DNA from: Cognataquiflexum nitidum
Lineage (GTDB): Bacteria > Bacteroidota > Bacteroidia > Cytophagales > Cyclobacteriaceae
Direction of reading: 5' to 3'
Assembly: GCF_022538055.1 (NCBI RefSeq)
Contig: NZ_JAKZAM010000034.1
Span: forward strand, 1-59,793
DNA length: 59,793 nucleotides
The notes under the pieces are model-generated. The model did not search any database. It was not told where the DNA came from and saw only the letters and a list, made by a program, of their open reading frames with translations. Both the position numbers and the translations under genes were made by a program. The first letter of the stretch is position 1, and every line of letters begins with the position of its first letter. Positions 51,589-59,793 of the stretch are shown here, one piece after another.

Positions 51589-52554
51589 TTACAATTTGAT
51601 GGTTTTGAATGGCAACATCAAGTCCAAGAGAGATAATCCCAATGCAATTAACAGAAAATAAAAATACTTGTTGGCAGAGGCTTCCACCATTCTTGATCCT
51701 GTCACAGTGGCTTCCTGTCTTTCCAAAGCCGCTATGAGGTTTGGGATTTCCTGTACATCATCGCTCAGTTCAAAATATGAACCATCTGTTTGGGAAGCGA
51801 TCAGTTTGAGGTTACCCGATTCAAGCCTGCTGATGGCAGGGAGGTTGGTGTTGGGGTCAATGATTTTTCCGTTTCCTTTTGGAATATTGCTTCCCTGACT
51901 TGTGCCCACTCCCAATGAAAACACCTTGATTCCCTTGTCACTGAGTTTGGAAGTAATGTCCTGAAATTCATCTCCAAAATCCTCTCCATCAGAAATCAGG
52001 ATGATGGATTTGGAGTTGGCCTCTGCTGATTCTTCAAGGTCAAATTTATTCAGCGCCATATTTAGGGGCGCACTGATGTCTGTTCCCTGATTGGGTACCA
52101 AACCTGTATTCAAACCATCAAGGTGTAGCTGCAGGACATTTTGGTCAAAAGTCAAAGGGCATTGGATAAAGGCTTCTGAACTGAATATGATCAAGCCAAT
52201 CCTGTCTCCTGTAAAGTTTTTGACAAGGTTTTTCAGTTCATATTTGATCCTTTGAATCCTGCTTGGACCTATATCGGTAGCATTCATCGATTGGGATAAA
52301 TCAATGGCAATGAAAATATCTTTTCCTTCTTCTTTGATTTCTTTCATGGAAGTCCCGATAGATGGTCCGGCCATGGCAATCAAAAACAAAACAAAATAGG
52401 AAATCCGAAGCAAAAGTTTCATAATCAACCTGTGTTTTTGAACCACAAGTTTCTTGTTGATCAAATAAAAACGGTACAAGTATACCATGTACAGGAAGCC
52501 AAAAACGATGGCCAATACATAAATCAATTTCGCGTCAGGGTATGCCCAAATCAT
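51589..52554 (-). CDS. batB: BatB-like VWA-domain protein
   Basis: A 321-residue membrane protein: one or two N-terminal helices (about 8-25 and 48-65), a von Willebrand A domain (about 82-275), and a C-terminal helix near 300. The MIDAS metal site is DLSQS in FIAIDLSQSMNATDI, with the later Thr in GTDISAP and Asp in ILISDGEDFGD. Such proteins form the Bat complex tied to oxygen stress tolerance in Bacteroides. It is first in a two-gene unit and only 20 bp from the divergent receptor frame. Confidence 0.88.
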   Translation of the reverse strand: MIWAYPDAKLIYVLAIVFGFLYMVYLYRFYLINKKLVVQKHRLIMKLLLRISYFVLFLIAMAGPSIGTSMKEIKEEGKDIFIAIDLSQSMNATDIGPSRIQRIKYELKNLVKNFTGDRIGLIIFSSEAFIQCPLTFDQNVLQLHLDGLNTGLVPNQGTDISAPLNMALNKFDLEESAEANSKSIILISDGEDFGDEFQDITSKLSDKGIKVFSLGVGTSQGSNIPKGNGKIIDPNTNLPAISRLESGNLKLIASQTDGSYFELSDDVQEIPNLIAALERQEATVTGSRMVEASANKYFYFLLIALGLSLLDLMLPFKTIKL

Positions 52555-52663
52555 GCCCTGAAATTATAAAATATTGATGAAAAGAAAAGGAAAAGAAATT
52601 AATGACATAAATTTCAACACCAAACGGCCAAAATCCGTTATCCATGAAAACCAAATTTTCTAC

Positions 52664-55054
52664 ATGAAGTTTTTGCCACTTACGCTTATTGTCCTTTTAT
52701 TTTTGAGTACCACCTTACTTTATTCCCAAGAACAGTCATTTATCTCAGGTACCGTTTATGAAGTTGAAGGAAATACACCACTGCCGGGGGCTAATATCTA
52801 TTGGGAATCAGCGCCTCAGAAAGGTGTCGTTTCTGATATAAATGGAGTTTTTAGCTTGGCCTCTGTCCCTTTACCAGCAAAACTTATTATTTCTTTTATT
52901 GGTTATTCGCAATCAGTGCGGTTACTTTCTGTCAAGGATATTGAAAAACCCTTGAAGTTTTTTCTCAAACCTGAAGAGCTTTCTTTGCAGGAGATCATCA
53001 TTAGGGAAATCAATCCCGAACAAAATGTCAAAGGCATTGAAATGGGGAAATCTGTGGTACCTATCGAGACCATAAAGAACATTCCGGCATTGTTTGGTGA
53101 AGTAGATATCCTGAGAAGTCTTCAGCTTTTGCCCGGAGTGCAGACTGCCGGAGAAGGGACGACAGGCTTGTTTGTCCGGGGAGGATCGGCTGACCAAAAC
53201 CTGATCAACCTTGATGGTGCACCGGTATATAATCCCTCACACTTTTTTGGGTTTTTCTCTGTATTCAATCCCGATGCATTGTCGGATATTGAGTTTTATA
53301 AGGGAAATATTCCTGCAGAATTGGGTGGCAGGGTTTCCTCAGTGATTGATGTGTCCATGCGAGAAGGTAATTTTCAAAAGGTCAGAGGCGAGGGAGGAAT
53401 AGGCACCATCAGTTCTAGGCTAACCGTAGATGGGCCACTTTTTTCTGATCGATCTTCATTTATTGTATCAGGAAGAAGAACCTATGCAGATCTCTTTTTG
53501 AAGCTTTCAAACAATGAAAATATCAATAATAACCAGCTTTTCTTTTATGACCTGAGCGGAAAATTTACTTTCAAGCTAGGAGAAAGGGACAAAATATCTT
53601 TCTCCACATATTATGGTACAGACTTTTTGGGACTTTCGGGGCAGTTTGGGCTTGGCTGGAACAATTTCATTTCTTCTTTTAATTGGAACAGAAACATCAG
53701 CTCTACCAAATTCTTTGACCTGAGTGCATACCACAGCAGGTATCAATATCAAGTGAAGTTTGACGACCCACAGGATGGGTTTAATTGGACCAATTCTCTC
53801 TCTGAAAGTGGCGTAAACCTAGGTTGGACCTGGCTGCTTGGGAATAATTCAGTAGTTAAAGCCGGTTATCATGGGCAACTTTACCATTTTGCTCCGATCA
53901 ACTTGGAGCTAGCCCCGGAGTCTAACCTTTCCGATATCAATACCACCCAAAAGAATGGTCTGCTCAACAATATTTATGTTTCGGGTACCACAGAATTAGG
54001 CAATAAACTTCTCGTTGAGGCAGGTTTGAGATTGAGTCATTATCAGGAAGTAGGTAAAGGGGTTGTCTATCAGTATGAAGGGGGAGTACCCGGTCCAGAG
54101 GTAGAGGTGACCGATACCCTGACTTTTGGAAGATTGGAAAGGATGAAGGTTTTTCAAAGGTTGGAGCCAAGAATTTCACTCAGGTACCTTATAGCTGAAG
54201 ATTTATCTTTCAAAGCCGCCTTTAACCGCAATCACCAATATGTGCAAGTGGCTTCCAACAGTTCTGCAGGTCTTCCTATTGACCGTTGGCTTCCATCCGG
54301 AACCTACATAGAACCTTTGAGAGGTGATCAGTTTTCTGTCGGGCTGTTCAAGAACCTTGACAAGGGAACCTGGGAAGTTTCGGTAGAGACTTATTACAAA
54401 GATTTTAGAAATGTCGTGGATTTGCGTCAAGGGGCAAGTGTACTTTTTACTGACAATGTAGAAACAGAATTGCTGTCAGGTGTGGGTTATGCCTATGGTG
54501 CGGAATTTTTGATCCGAAAAAATGTTGGAAAAACAACCGGGTGGCTTGGCTATACTTATTCCAGAACATGGAGAAAAATAGTAGGCATCAGTAATGATAC
54601 TTGGTATAATCCTAGGTTTGATAGGCCACATGATGTGAATTTTGTCTTGAACCATGAGTTTTCAGATAGGTGGAGTGCAGGGCTTACATTTGTATATACT
54701 ACAGGTCAGGCAGTAACCTTTCCTGTGGGGACCTATGTAGTAGATTCCCAAAGGGTACCGGTGTATGGTGATCAGAGAAATGATGACAGATTTCCGGATT
54801 ATCATCGGGTAGATGCCTCGGTCACTTGGAAGAATCAGGATAAAGGAAGAAAGTGGAGGGGAAGCTGGAACTTCAGCATTTATAATCTTTATGGGAGAAA
54901 GAACCCATTTACCTTTCAGTTTACTGACATATTTAATGACGACATTAATTTTGATCCTGAAGATGGAGGAGAAATAGTGTCCCAAAGACCCGGGGTGATT
55001 ATGACTTATCTTTTTACCTTTTTACCGGCATTGACTTATAATTTCAAATTCTGA
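52664..55054 (+). CDS. TonB-dependent receptor with carboxypeptidase-like domain
   Basis: An outer-membrane receptor of 796 residues from the ATG before MKFLPLTLIVLLFLS, a signal peptide; a longer frame starts 90 bp upstream. A CarboxypepD_reg domain (about 25-110, GTVYEVEGNTPLPGANIYWE) is followed by the plug domain (PALFGEVDILRSLQLLPGVQ; GLFVRGGSADQNLINLDGAP) and a 22-strand-type barrel to the C-terminus, which ends YNFKF. It imports a ligand using TonB energy. The DUF4249 gene follows with a TGATG overlap. Ligand unknown; peptides or metal-chelates are common guesses. Confidence 0.93.
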   Translation: MKFLPLTLIVLLFLSTTLLYSQEQSFISGTVYEVEGNTPLPGANIYWESAPQKGVVSDINGVFSLASVPLPAKLIISFIGYSQSVRLLSVKDIEKPLKFFLKPEELSLQEIIIREINPEQNVKGIEMGKSVVPIETIKNIPALFGEVDILRSLQLLPGVQTAGEGTTGLFVRGGSADQNLINLDGAPVYNPSHFFGFFSVFNPDALSDIEFYKGNIPAELGGRVSSVIDVSMREGNFQKVRGEGGIGTISSRLTVDGPLFSDRSSFIVSGRRTYADLFLKLSNNENINNNQLFFYDLSGKFTFKLGERDKISFSTYYGTDFLGLSGQFGLGWNNFISSFNWNRNISSTKFFDLSAYHSRYQYQVKFDDPQDGFNWTNSLSESGVNLGWTWLLGNNSVVKAGYHGQLYHFAPINLELAPESNLSDINTTQKNGLLNNIYVSGTTELGNKLLVEAGLRLSHYQEVGKGVVYQYEGGVPGPEVEVTDTLTFGRLERMKVFQRLEPRISLRYLIAEDLSFKAAFNRNHQYVQVASNSSAGLPIDRWLPSGTYIEPLRGDQFSVGLFKNLDKGTWEVSVETYYKDFRNVVDLRQGASVLFTDNVETELLSGVGYAYGAEFLIRKNVGKTTGWLGYTYSRTWRKIVGISNDTWYNPRFDRPHDVNFVLNHEFSDRWSAGLTFVYTTGQAVTFPVGTYVVDSQRVPVYGDQRNDDRFPDYHRVDASVTWKNQDKGRKWRGSWNFSIYNLYGRKNPFTFQFTDIFNDDINFDPEDGGEIVSQRPGVIMTYLFTFLPALTYNFKF

Positions 55055-55887
55055 TGAGATACCTGATTTTAATTTTGACACTTATTTTGTTTTCTTCCTG
55101 TCAGGAAGAAGTGCTTTTGGATTTGGAAACCCTTGAGCCCATCCCTGTCATTGAGGCAATATGGACAGACAACAGTTCTATCAATCAGGTAAAAATAACC
55201 CTGTCCAAGGATTATTACCTAGAGGGAGACAATGAGGTGGTAGAAAATGCAGATGTAAGTATCAAAAACATTGACTCAGGTGCAGTTATCCTATTCTTTT
55301 ATTCTCCTTCAAACAAAAAATACCTGGCTCAAAATGGTATTAGAGGAATAGTCGGTCAGAGGTATGAATTGAGTGTTATAATTGGCCAAAACGAATATGT
55401 ATCCCAAGGAACCATCCTGCCGCCGCCTGTTTTGGACAGCGTAGTTGTAGAATTCAAAGAAGAAAGGCTTTTTAGGGAAGAGGGCTATTACCTGACAGTG
55501 TATGGGAAAATCCCTTTTACCCAAGATAACAATTACAGGATCAGAATCATTGAGAATGACACCTTAAGGAATAGCAGATTTGATTATTTATTATTTGATG
55601 ATTCTTTTGGGACTTCCATCTTGGACAATGGTTTTGAACTTTCGGGATTTCCTTTTAAGGCAAACGACAAAATCCGGCTGGAACTGTTCAGGTTGAATCA
55701 AGGGGCTTTTGATTATTTGAACCAGCTTGTAAGCCTTCTTTTCAATGACGGAGGGCTCTTTTCCCCGCCACCCCAAAACCCACAATCCAACATCAGGCTA
55801 AAAAACGGTCAGGGATCGATTTTAGGTTATTTTATGACAAGCCCCATTGTCAGTGAGACAGTGCAGATTCCCGCCAAGCAACCTTGA
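55054..55887 (+). CDS. DUF4249 lipoprotein
   Basis: A 277-residue lipoprotein with lipobox LFSSC (Cys16) and a predominantly beta sequence. Recognised blocks are PIPVIEAIWTDNSSINQVKITL, VENADVSIKNIDSG and YVSQGTILPPPVLDSV, typical of DUF4249. These genes almost always follow a TonB-dependent receptor, and here the start shares a base with the receptor stop (TGATG). Likely a surface or periplasmic partner binding the receptor's ligand; not experimentally established to my knowledge. Confidence 0.9.
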   Translation: MRYLILILTLILFSSCQEEVLLDLETLEPIPVIEAIWTDNSSINQVKITLSKDYYLEGDNEVVENADVSIKNIDSGAVILFFYSPSNKKYLAQNGIRGIVGQRYELSVIIGQNEYVSQGTILPPPVLDSVVVEFKEERLFREEGYYLTVYGKIPFTQDNNYRIRIIENDTLRNSRFDYLLFDDSFGTSILDNGFELSGFPFKANDKIRLELFRLNQGAFDYLNQLVSLLFNDGGLFSPPPQNPQSNIRLKNGQGSILGYFMTSPIVSETVQIPAKQP

Positions 55888-55922
55888 TTTTTAGCTTTTG
55901 GGTTCCATAAGGATAATATTTT

Positions 55923-55930
55923 TACCTTTG
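55923..55930 (+). promoter_or_regulatory. -7 element directly before an RNA methyltransferase gene
   Basis: TACCTTTG matches TAnnTTTG perfectly and lies just 5 bp before the chosen ATG, with TTTG at 55897-55900 as a possible -33 element at 22-bp spacing. If used, the transcript would start at about the start codon, i.e. be leaderless. Confidence 0.4.
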
Positions 55931-55935
55931 TGGCT

Positions 55936-57105
55936 ATGGTAGATTTTGGATTGAAAGGAAAGGTAGTCGTCACCTGCAAGGATAGGTTTTCATCATACCT
56001 TGAAAAAGAACTGATTGATTTGGGTTTTAGGCCTAAAAAAACCGAAAGGACATCCATTGAATTGGAGGCTTCTTTGTCAGATTGTATTTTTTTGAACCTT
56101 CACCTTAGGACTGCCAGCCATGTCTTGTATGAGATCAGGTCTTTTTATCTCCACCATGCGGATGATATTTACAGGAGAATCAAGGCATTGCCTTGGGAAG
56201 ATTACATTTCTGAATCTTCCTATTTTTCAGTCATTTCGCATGTGGACAATCAGAGTGTAGACAATCCGCTTTTTGTCAATGTCAGGATCAAAGATGCCAT
56301 CGTAGACCGATTCAGGGAAAAGTCAGGTATCAGGCCTGATTCAGGATCAGCGTTGGAAGGGGCTGTTTTTCAGCTTTTTTGGAAAGAAACACAGGCCAAT
56401 CTGTATATCAATACGAGCGGCGATACCTTGGCCAAACACGGATACCGAAAGATTCCCGGCAAAGCACCGATGTTGGAAGCATTGGCTTCGGCTACCATCA
56501 TTGCCGCCGATTGGGATAAGGAGAGCCCCTTTGTCAATCCCATGTGCGGATCCGGGACTTTGGCCATCGAAGCTGCGATGATGGCTACCAATCGTTTCCC
56601 CGGGCTTTTGAGAGACCATTATGCTTTTATGCATATCAAAGGTTATGACGAGGATTTTTACCAGGAAGAAAAGGAAAAGCTCAAGGCAGAAATAATTCAA
56701 CGACCCGGTCTGCGAATCATAGCAAGCGATATCAGCGAGCAGGCGATTTTATTTAGCAGGGAAAATGCAAGTACGGCAGGAGTGGAGGATTTGATTGAAT
56801 TTGAGGTAGGAGATTTTGAGGAAACGACAGTTCCTGAGTCTGATTCCGGAGTTGTGTATTTCAATCCTGAATATGGAGAAAGGTTGGGTGAAGAAGAGGA
56901 CCTGGCAATTACATACAAAAGAATGGGTGATTTTATGAAGCAGAAATGCCCGGGTTATACGGGGTATATTTTTACCGGTAATGTTTCACTTGGCAAAAAA
57001 GTTGGTCTTCGGGCAGCTAGAAAAATAGAATTTTATAACGGGACTATTGATTGCCGATTATTGAAATTTGAATTGTATAGGGGGACGAGGGAGAAGGTTG
57101 ATTAG
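55936..57105 (+). CDS. rlmL: RlmL-like THUMP-domain RNA methyltransferase
   Basis: A 389-residue class I SAM methyltransferase. The N-terminal THUMP domain covers about residues 40-160. The catalytic domain has the SAM-binding motif NPMCGSGTLAIEAAM and ends IDCRLLKFELYRG. The catalytic loop reads NPEYGERLG, where E replaces the usual second P of NPPYG. RlmL (m2G2445) specificity is inferred; related Bacteroidota proteins are named generically. GTG 6 bp upstream is an alternative start. Confidence 0.88.
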   Translation: MVDFGLKGKVVVTCKDRFSSYLEKELIDLGFRPKKTERTSIELEASLSDCIFLNLHLRTASHVLYEIRSFYLHHADDIYRRIKALPWEDYISESSYFSVISHVDNQSVDNPLFVNVRIKDAIVDRFREKSGIRPDSGSALEGAVFQLFWKETQANLYINTSGDTLAKHGYRKIPGKAPMLEALASATIIAADWDKESPFVNPMCGSGTLAIEAAMMATNRFPGLLRDHYAFMHIKGYDEDFYQEEKEKLKAEIIQRPGLRIIASDISEQAILFSRENASTAGVEDLIEFEVGDFEETTVPESDSGVVYFNPEYGERLGEEEDLAITYKRMGDFMKQKCPGYTGYIFTGNVSLGKKVGLRAARKIEFYNGTIDCRLLKFELYRGTREKVD

Positions 57106-57204
57106 TTATCAATACACAGACCACGGCCCATAGTGGGTGATTCCCTGGATCAGGCCATATTTTTAATTGATGTGTCTGGTGATGAGCAAAAATGTATAAA
57201 AACA

Positions 57205-57232
57205 AAAAAACCGGCATCTGCCGGTTTTTTTT
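57205..57232. terminator. Terminator between convergent genes
   Basis: ACCGGC (57210-57215) and GCCGGT (57220-57225) form a stem with a 4-nt loop, flanked by A and T runs. It can serve both the RNA methyltransferase gene and the M28 gene. Confidence 0.9.
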
Positions 57233-57239
57233 GGAATGA

Positions 57240-59342
57240 TTATAGGCTTTTAAGGAGTGCATCCATTTTGGATTTGAGGTCTAGGATGGCTTTGCTGTAT
57301 CGCTCATCCCATTCTTTCAATCTTGCAGAGGATTTCATTTCTGTCTCGTATTGGATCCCCGGAAGCATCCATGAAGCGTAACCGCTAAATGGATCTGTAG
57401 AGGCGTAAAGTGACCTGTACCAATTTCCAAAGTACATTCCTTTAGGATCTATGAAGCTTTTTTCCAATGCGATCAGGTCTTTGTTGATCGCCTTGATCTT
57501 TTTGGAATCAAGTTGACCGCTCGCCAAAGTGGAGGCGATCTTGCTGTCCAAAGCTTCTGCACTAATCTTGAGACCTGCTATGGCTGCTTTGGAATTTTCA
57601 AATCCTTTAAAATCTTTGTCAAAACCCTTGACTCCTTTCTCCGCATTTTCAAAATGCGTTGTCAGGTCTTTGGAATACCTAGAGGCCTCGTAAGGAATGA
57701 TCTCAGCATTAGCCAATCTAAGTGCCATTATTCCTATCACCTGTTCTACAGTTCCTCCCATTTTGAATGTAGGATCTGCAAACTTCTCATAGAAATGAAG
57801 GTTGTCGTAATTAGTATGGTACAAGGAAGGACCACTAGCACCGCCACTGATGGATGGAATTCCTACGTGCATGTAAAATGCGATGTGGTCAGATCCACCA
57901 CCTAGATTGCCGATGCTTGGTTCAGGTTTGCCGGCTGCCCACACCTCATAGACCGTTTTGGTAGAATCAGGATAGGTAACCTGCTTTGCTGACTCCATGA
58001 TTATTTTTTTCAAAGTAGGGGAGGCGGCAGTTCCAAAATACTTACCTGATACAGCCGCATCCAAATTAATATAGGCGACGGCTTTTGCTCCCAATTCATC
58101 CCGGAATTGCTCGACCCATTCCGTAGAACCGATTACTCCATGTTCTTCCGCATCCCAATGTGCTATAAGGATAGAACGTGCAGGTCTTTTACCTTCTTTG
58201 GCCATTTTTCCTAAGGTTTCTGCCATGCTGAGCAACATTGCGGTACCTGAGTTAGGATCTGTAGAACCAAATCCCCATGCGTCATAGTGGCAGCCAAGGA
58301 TGATCCATTCGTCAGGATACAATTCTCCTTTCAATGTTCCGACTACGTTATTTGCCCGGACCATGCCTTTTTCTTGCTGCACTTTCAGCCTGACTGTGAG
58401 TTCTTGGCCGCCTTCCAATCTATAGGTAAATGGCAAACCTCCCTGCCAACCTGCAGGAACTGCTTTTCCTTTCATTTTTCCTAAGATCTCTTTGGCAGCG
58501 CCATAGGAAATCGGAGTTACAGGAATGGTATGCAATCCTTTTACTTCAGCAGGATCCAACCTCTTGATTTTGGTTTTGCCATCTAGGGGAAGTGCGGGTT
58601 CAAAAGGAGTCAGAGCATCTCCTGTCCAGTCGACAGTGAGCAAAGAACCTCTTTGGATAGAGCTTTCATCATAAAAAGTGCCCTCAGGATAGACAGGGCC
58701 ACGCATGTAACCTGCATCCGCCGGATCTGTGAAAATGATCAGTCCGACTGCACCGTCTTGTTCTGCAAATTTCGCTTTGTAACCTCTGAAGTTGCCTCCG
58801 TAACGAGCCAAGACAATTTTGCCTTTGACATCAATACCCATTTGCTTTAATTTTTCAAAATCCGCTTTGGTGCCATAGTTGGCATACACGACCTCTGCAG
58901 TCACATCACCGCTGCCCGAAAAAGCATTCCAACCTTTCCAAAGGTTTGGATTGGAGGAATAAGGGTCTTCAGACAGGATGTTTTCCTGCTGGTTGAGTGG
59001 CTGCCTGATCGGAGTTACCAATTCTACCAAGGATTCTCCGGGGCCTTTGGATAGATACAGATCGTAGGGATAGACATTCACATCCCAACCTGAATTTTTC
59101 ATGGATTCTGCCATGTAGTCTTTTACTTTTTCATTGGCTGCAGTACCGGCTACGTGGGGTTCGGAAGTAATGGCTTCCAAATGGATCCTGAACCTGCTGA
59201 AATCAACTGTTTGTTTGAATTGTTTTTCAAAGTCCAGTTGTTTGGTTGCCGAATTTTTGGAGTAGCCATCTAAAGTCTGGGAATGAAGCTGAAGAGCTAA
59301 GAGTCCCACAAAAATAAATGTCAGTAAATTATGCTTCTTCAT
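57240..59342 (-). CDS. M28-family secreted zinc peptidase, GCPII-like
   Basis: A 700-residue exported peptidase. A signal peptide (residues 1-21) is followed by a PA domain (about 120-280, KGKIVLARYGGNFRGYKAKF), an M28 domain, and a C-terminal helical dimerisation domain (about 580-700). Zinc ligands and catalytic residues are His352 in CHYDAWGFGS, Asp362, the Glu399-Glu400 pair in WDAEEHG, and Asp in INLDAAVSG. The architecture matches glutamate carboxypeptidase II. Probably periplasmic and trims peptides. A TATATTTG -7 element lies upstream. Confidence 0.93.
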   Translation of the reverse strand: MKKHNLLTFIFVGLLALQLHSQTLDGYSKNSATKQLDFEKQFKQTVDFSRFRIHLEAITSEPHVAGTAANEKVKDYMAESMKNSGWDVNVYPYDLYLSKGPGESLVELVTPIRQPLNQQENILSEDPYSSNPNLWKGWNAFSGSGDVTAEVVYANYGTKADFEKLKQMGIDVKGKIVLARYGGNFRGYKAKFAEQDGAVGLIIFTDPADAGYMRGPVYPEGTFYDESSIQRGSLLTVDWTGDALTPFEPALPLDGKTKIKRLDPAEVKGLHTIPVTPISYGAAKEILGKMKGKAVPAGWQGGLPFTYRLEGGQELTVRLKVQQEKGMVRANNVVGTLKGELYPDEWIILGCHYDAWGFGSTDPNSGTAMLLSMAETLGKMAKEGKRPARSILIAHWDAEEHGVIGSTEWVEQFRDELGAKAVAYINLDAAVSGKYFGTAASPTLKKIIMESAKQVTYPDSTKTVYEVWAAGKPEPSIGNLGGGSDHIAFYMHVGIPSISGGASGPSLYHTNYDNLHFYEKFADPTFKMGGTVEQVIGIMALRLANAEIIPYEASRYSKDLTTHFENAEKGVKGFDKDFKGFENSKAAIAGLKISAEALDSKIASTLASGQLDSKKIKAINKDLIALEKSFIDPKGMYFGNWYRSLYASTDPFSGYASWMLPGIQYETEMKSSARLKEWDERYSKAILDLKSKMDALLKSL

Positions 59343-59371
59343 AGAAATTGTTTTTGAAAATCACCTGATCA

Positions 59372-59379
59372 CAAATATA
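59372..59379 (-). promoter_or_regulatory. -7 element of the M28 gene
   Basis: TATATTTG on the minus strand matches TAnnTTTG about 30 bp upstream of the start. No canonical -33 TTTG at the expected spacing. Confidence 0.45.
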
Positions 59380-59442
59380 TCCAAACCCCAAAATGAAATG
59401 CCTGATAAATGTTAAAAGGTTGAAAATTGGTTTTATTGCCGT

Positions 59443-59554
59443 GAGGTAGGGAGGTAGGGAGGTAGGGAGGTAGGGAAGTAGGGAAGATGTGAAGATGGGA
59501 AGATGGGAAGTAGGGAAGATGGGAAGATAGAAAGTAGGGAAGATGGTAGGTAGG
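59443..59554. repeat. 8-bp tandem tract, GAGGTAGG-like
   Basis: Fourteen consecutive octamers: four exact GAGGTAGG copies, then GAAGTAGG, GAAGATGG and similar variants, ending in TAGGTAGG. Purine-rich on this strand; located upstream of the M28 gene. Confidence 0.7.
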
Positions 59555-59652
59555 TGAGGAATTAGAGGGGTAGGGAAGTTGGGAAACGGATAGGGTGTGG
59601 TAAATTGAAGAATTTACCGCTTACTCAACAATACAGGAAAAAGGATAAAATA

Positions 59653-59685
59653 AAAATCCTCCCAACGAATCATCGGGAGGATTTT
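59653..59685. terminator. Strong inverted repeat near the window end
   Basis: AAAATCCTCCC (59653-59663) and GGGAGGATTTT (59675-59685) are perfect 11-bp arms with an 11-nt loop. No gene ends within 300 bp on either side inside the window, so what it terminates is not visible. Confidence 0.6.
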
Positions 59686-59793
59686 GCTAGGTTTAAGTTC
59701 AATTAGGCTTATTTTTTATGTGTATCCGTATAAGTGCACGTAACAAAATTTGACAATTAGTGTCAATGATTTGGTGTTGTATTTAGGTAGGCG

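Larger units (their letters stand above)
59343..59793. other. Terminal intergenic region
   Basis: 450 bp to the window edge with no credible ORF. It contains the promoter of the M28 gene, an octamer tandem repeat tract and a strong hairpin with TTTT, each listed separately. A gene beyond the edge may own part of it. Confidence 0.5.

Noticed and set aside
59443..59554. CRISPR array
   Set aside because: Units are 8 bp and contiguous with no spacers, so it is a simple tandem repeat.

Overview
The window looks like a chromosomal segment of a Bacteroidota member, most likely order Cytophagales and a Cyclobacteriaceae-type genus such as Algoriphagus or Belliella. This genus-level guess comes from gene content, not from an rRNA match. 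Pointers are TAnnTTTG-type -7 promoter elements, very few Shine-Dalgarno sequences, a TonB-dependent receptor coupled to a DUF4249 lipoprotein, BatB/BatC proteins, menaquinone genes (menE/menB), a GH144 enzyme, a C69 secernin-like peptidase and many small secreted or beta-barrel proteins. I found no rRNA or tRNA genes, no CRISPR array and no intact insertion sequence.

Layout, left half. A sugar transporter and PfkB kinase operon (0.2-2.4 kb) is followed by a YCII-like secreted protein and a DUF389 membrane protein. Next come a lone receiver-domain protein and an MlaE-MlaF-MlaD lipid-transport operon (4.8-7.8 kb). A flavin amine oxidase, nitrilase-like and C69 peptidase operon lies at 7.9-11.7 kb. 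A duplicated unit of TlpA-like thioredoxins and outer-membrane beta-barrels fills 12.7-16.7 kb; its second copy holds a palindromic repeat and a decayed secreted-protein gene. Then come tex, a small ORF plus an S24-type repressor behind two overlapping palindromes, rluF and ppsA (16.9-23.9 kb). Next are a small eRF1-like or host-attachment-like protein, an ATP-grasp/DUF2141/menE operon, and divergent menB with a lipase (24-30 kb).

Right half. A universal stress protein, a methyltransferase, a sterol-desaturase-like hydroxylase with a partner membrane protein, and a rhodanese fill 30-33.5 kb. A GH144 plus penicillin-acylase pair lies at 33.6-37.6 kb. The stretch 38.2-44.7 kb is the accessory-looking part. 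It holds an orphan antitoxin with a relic toxin, a DUF2254 membrane protein, a relic of a prolyl oligopeptidase, and an AT-rich cluster of BCS1-like AAA ATPase, tandem zinc-finger protein, DEDDh exonuclease and WYL regulator. After it, core-type genes resume: yhhQ, rnz, STAS, purC, a MORN-repeat protein, thiolase, batC/batB, TonB receptor and DUF4249, an RlmL-like RNA methyltransferase and an M28 peptidase.

The best candidate for an undescribed system is the ATPase/zinc-finger/exonuclease/WYL cluster at 41.4-44.4 kb. Other notable structure includes five intergenic tracts of 7- or 8-bp tandem repeats, a probable autoregulatory palindrome pair in front of the S24 repressor, and a possible untranslated RNA or leader upstream of the sterol-desaturase-like gene. 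All functions are read from motifs and remembered families; no database search was run.
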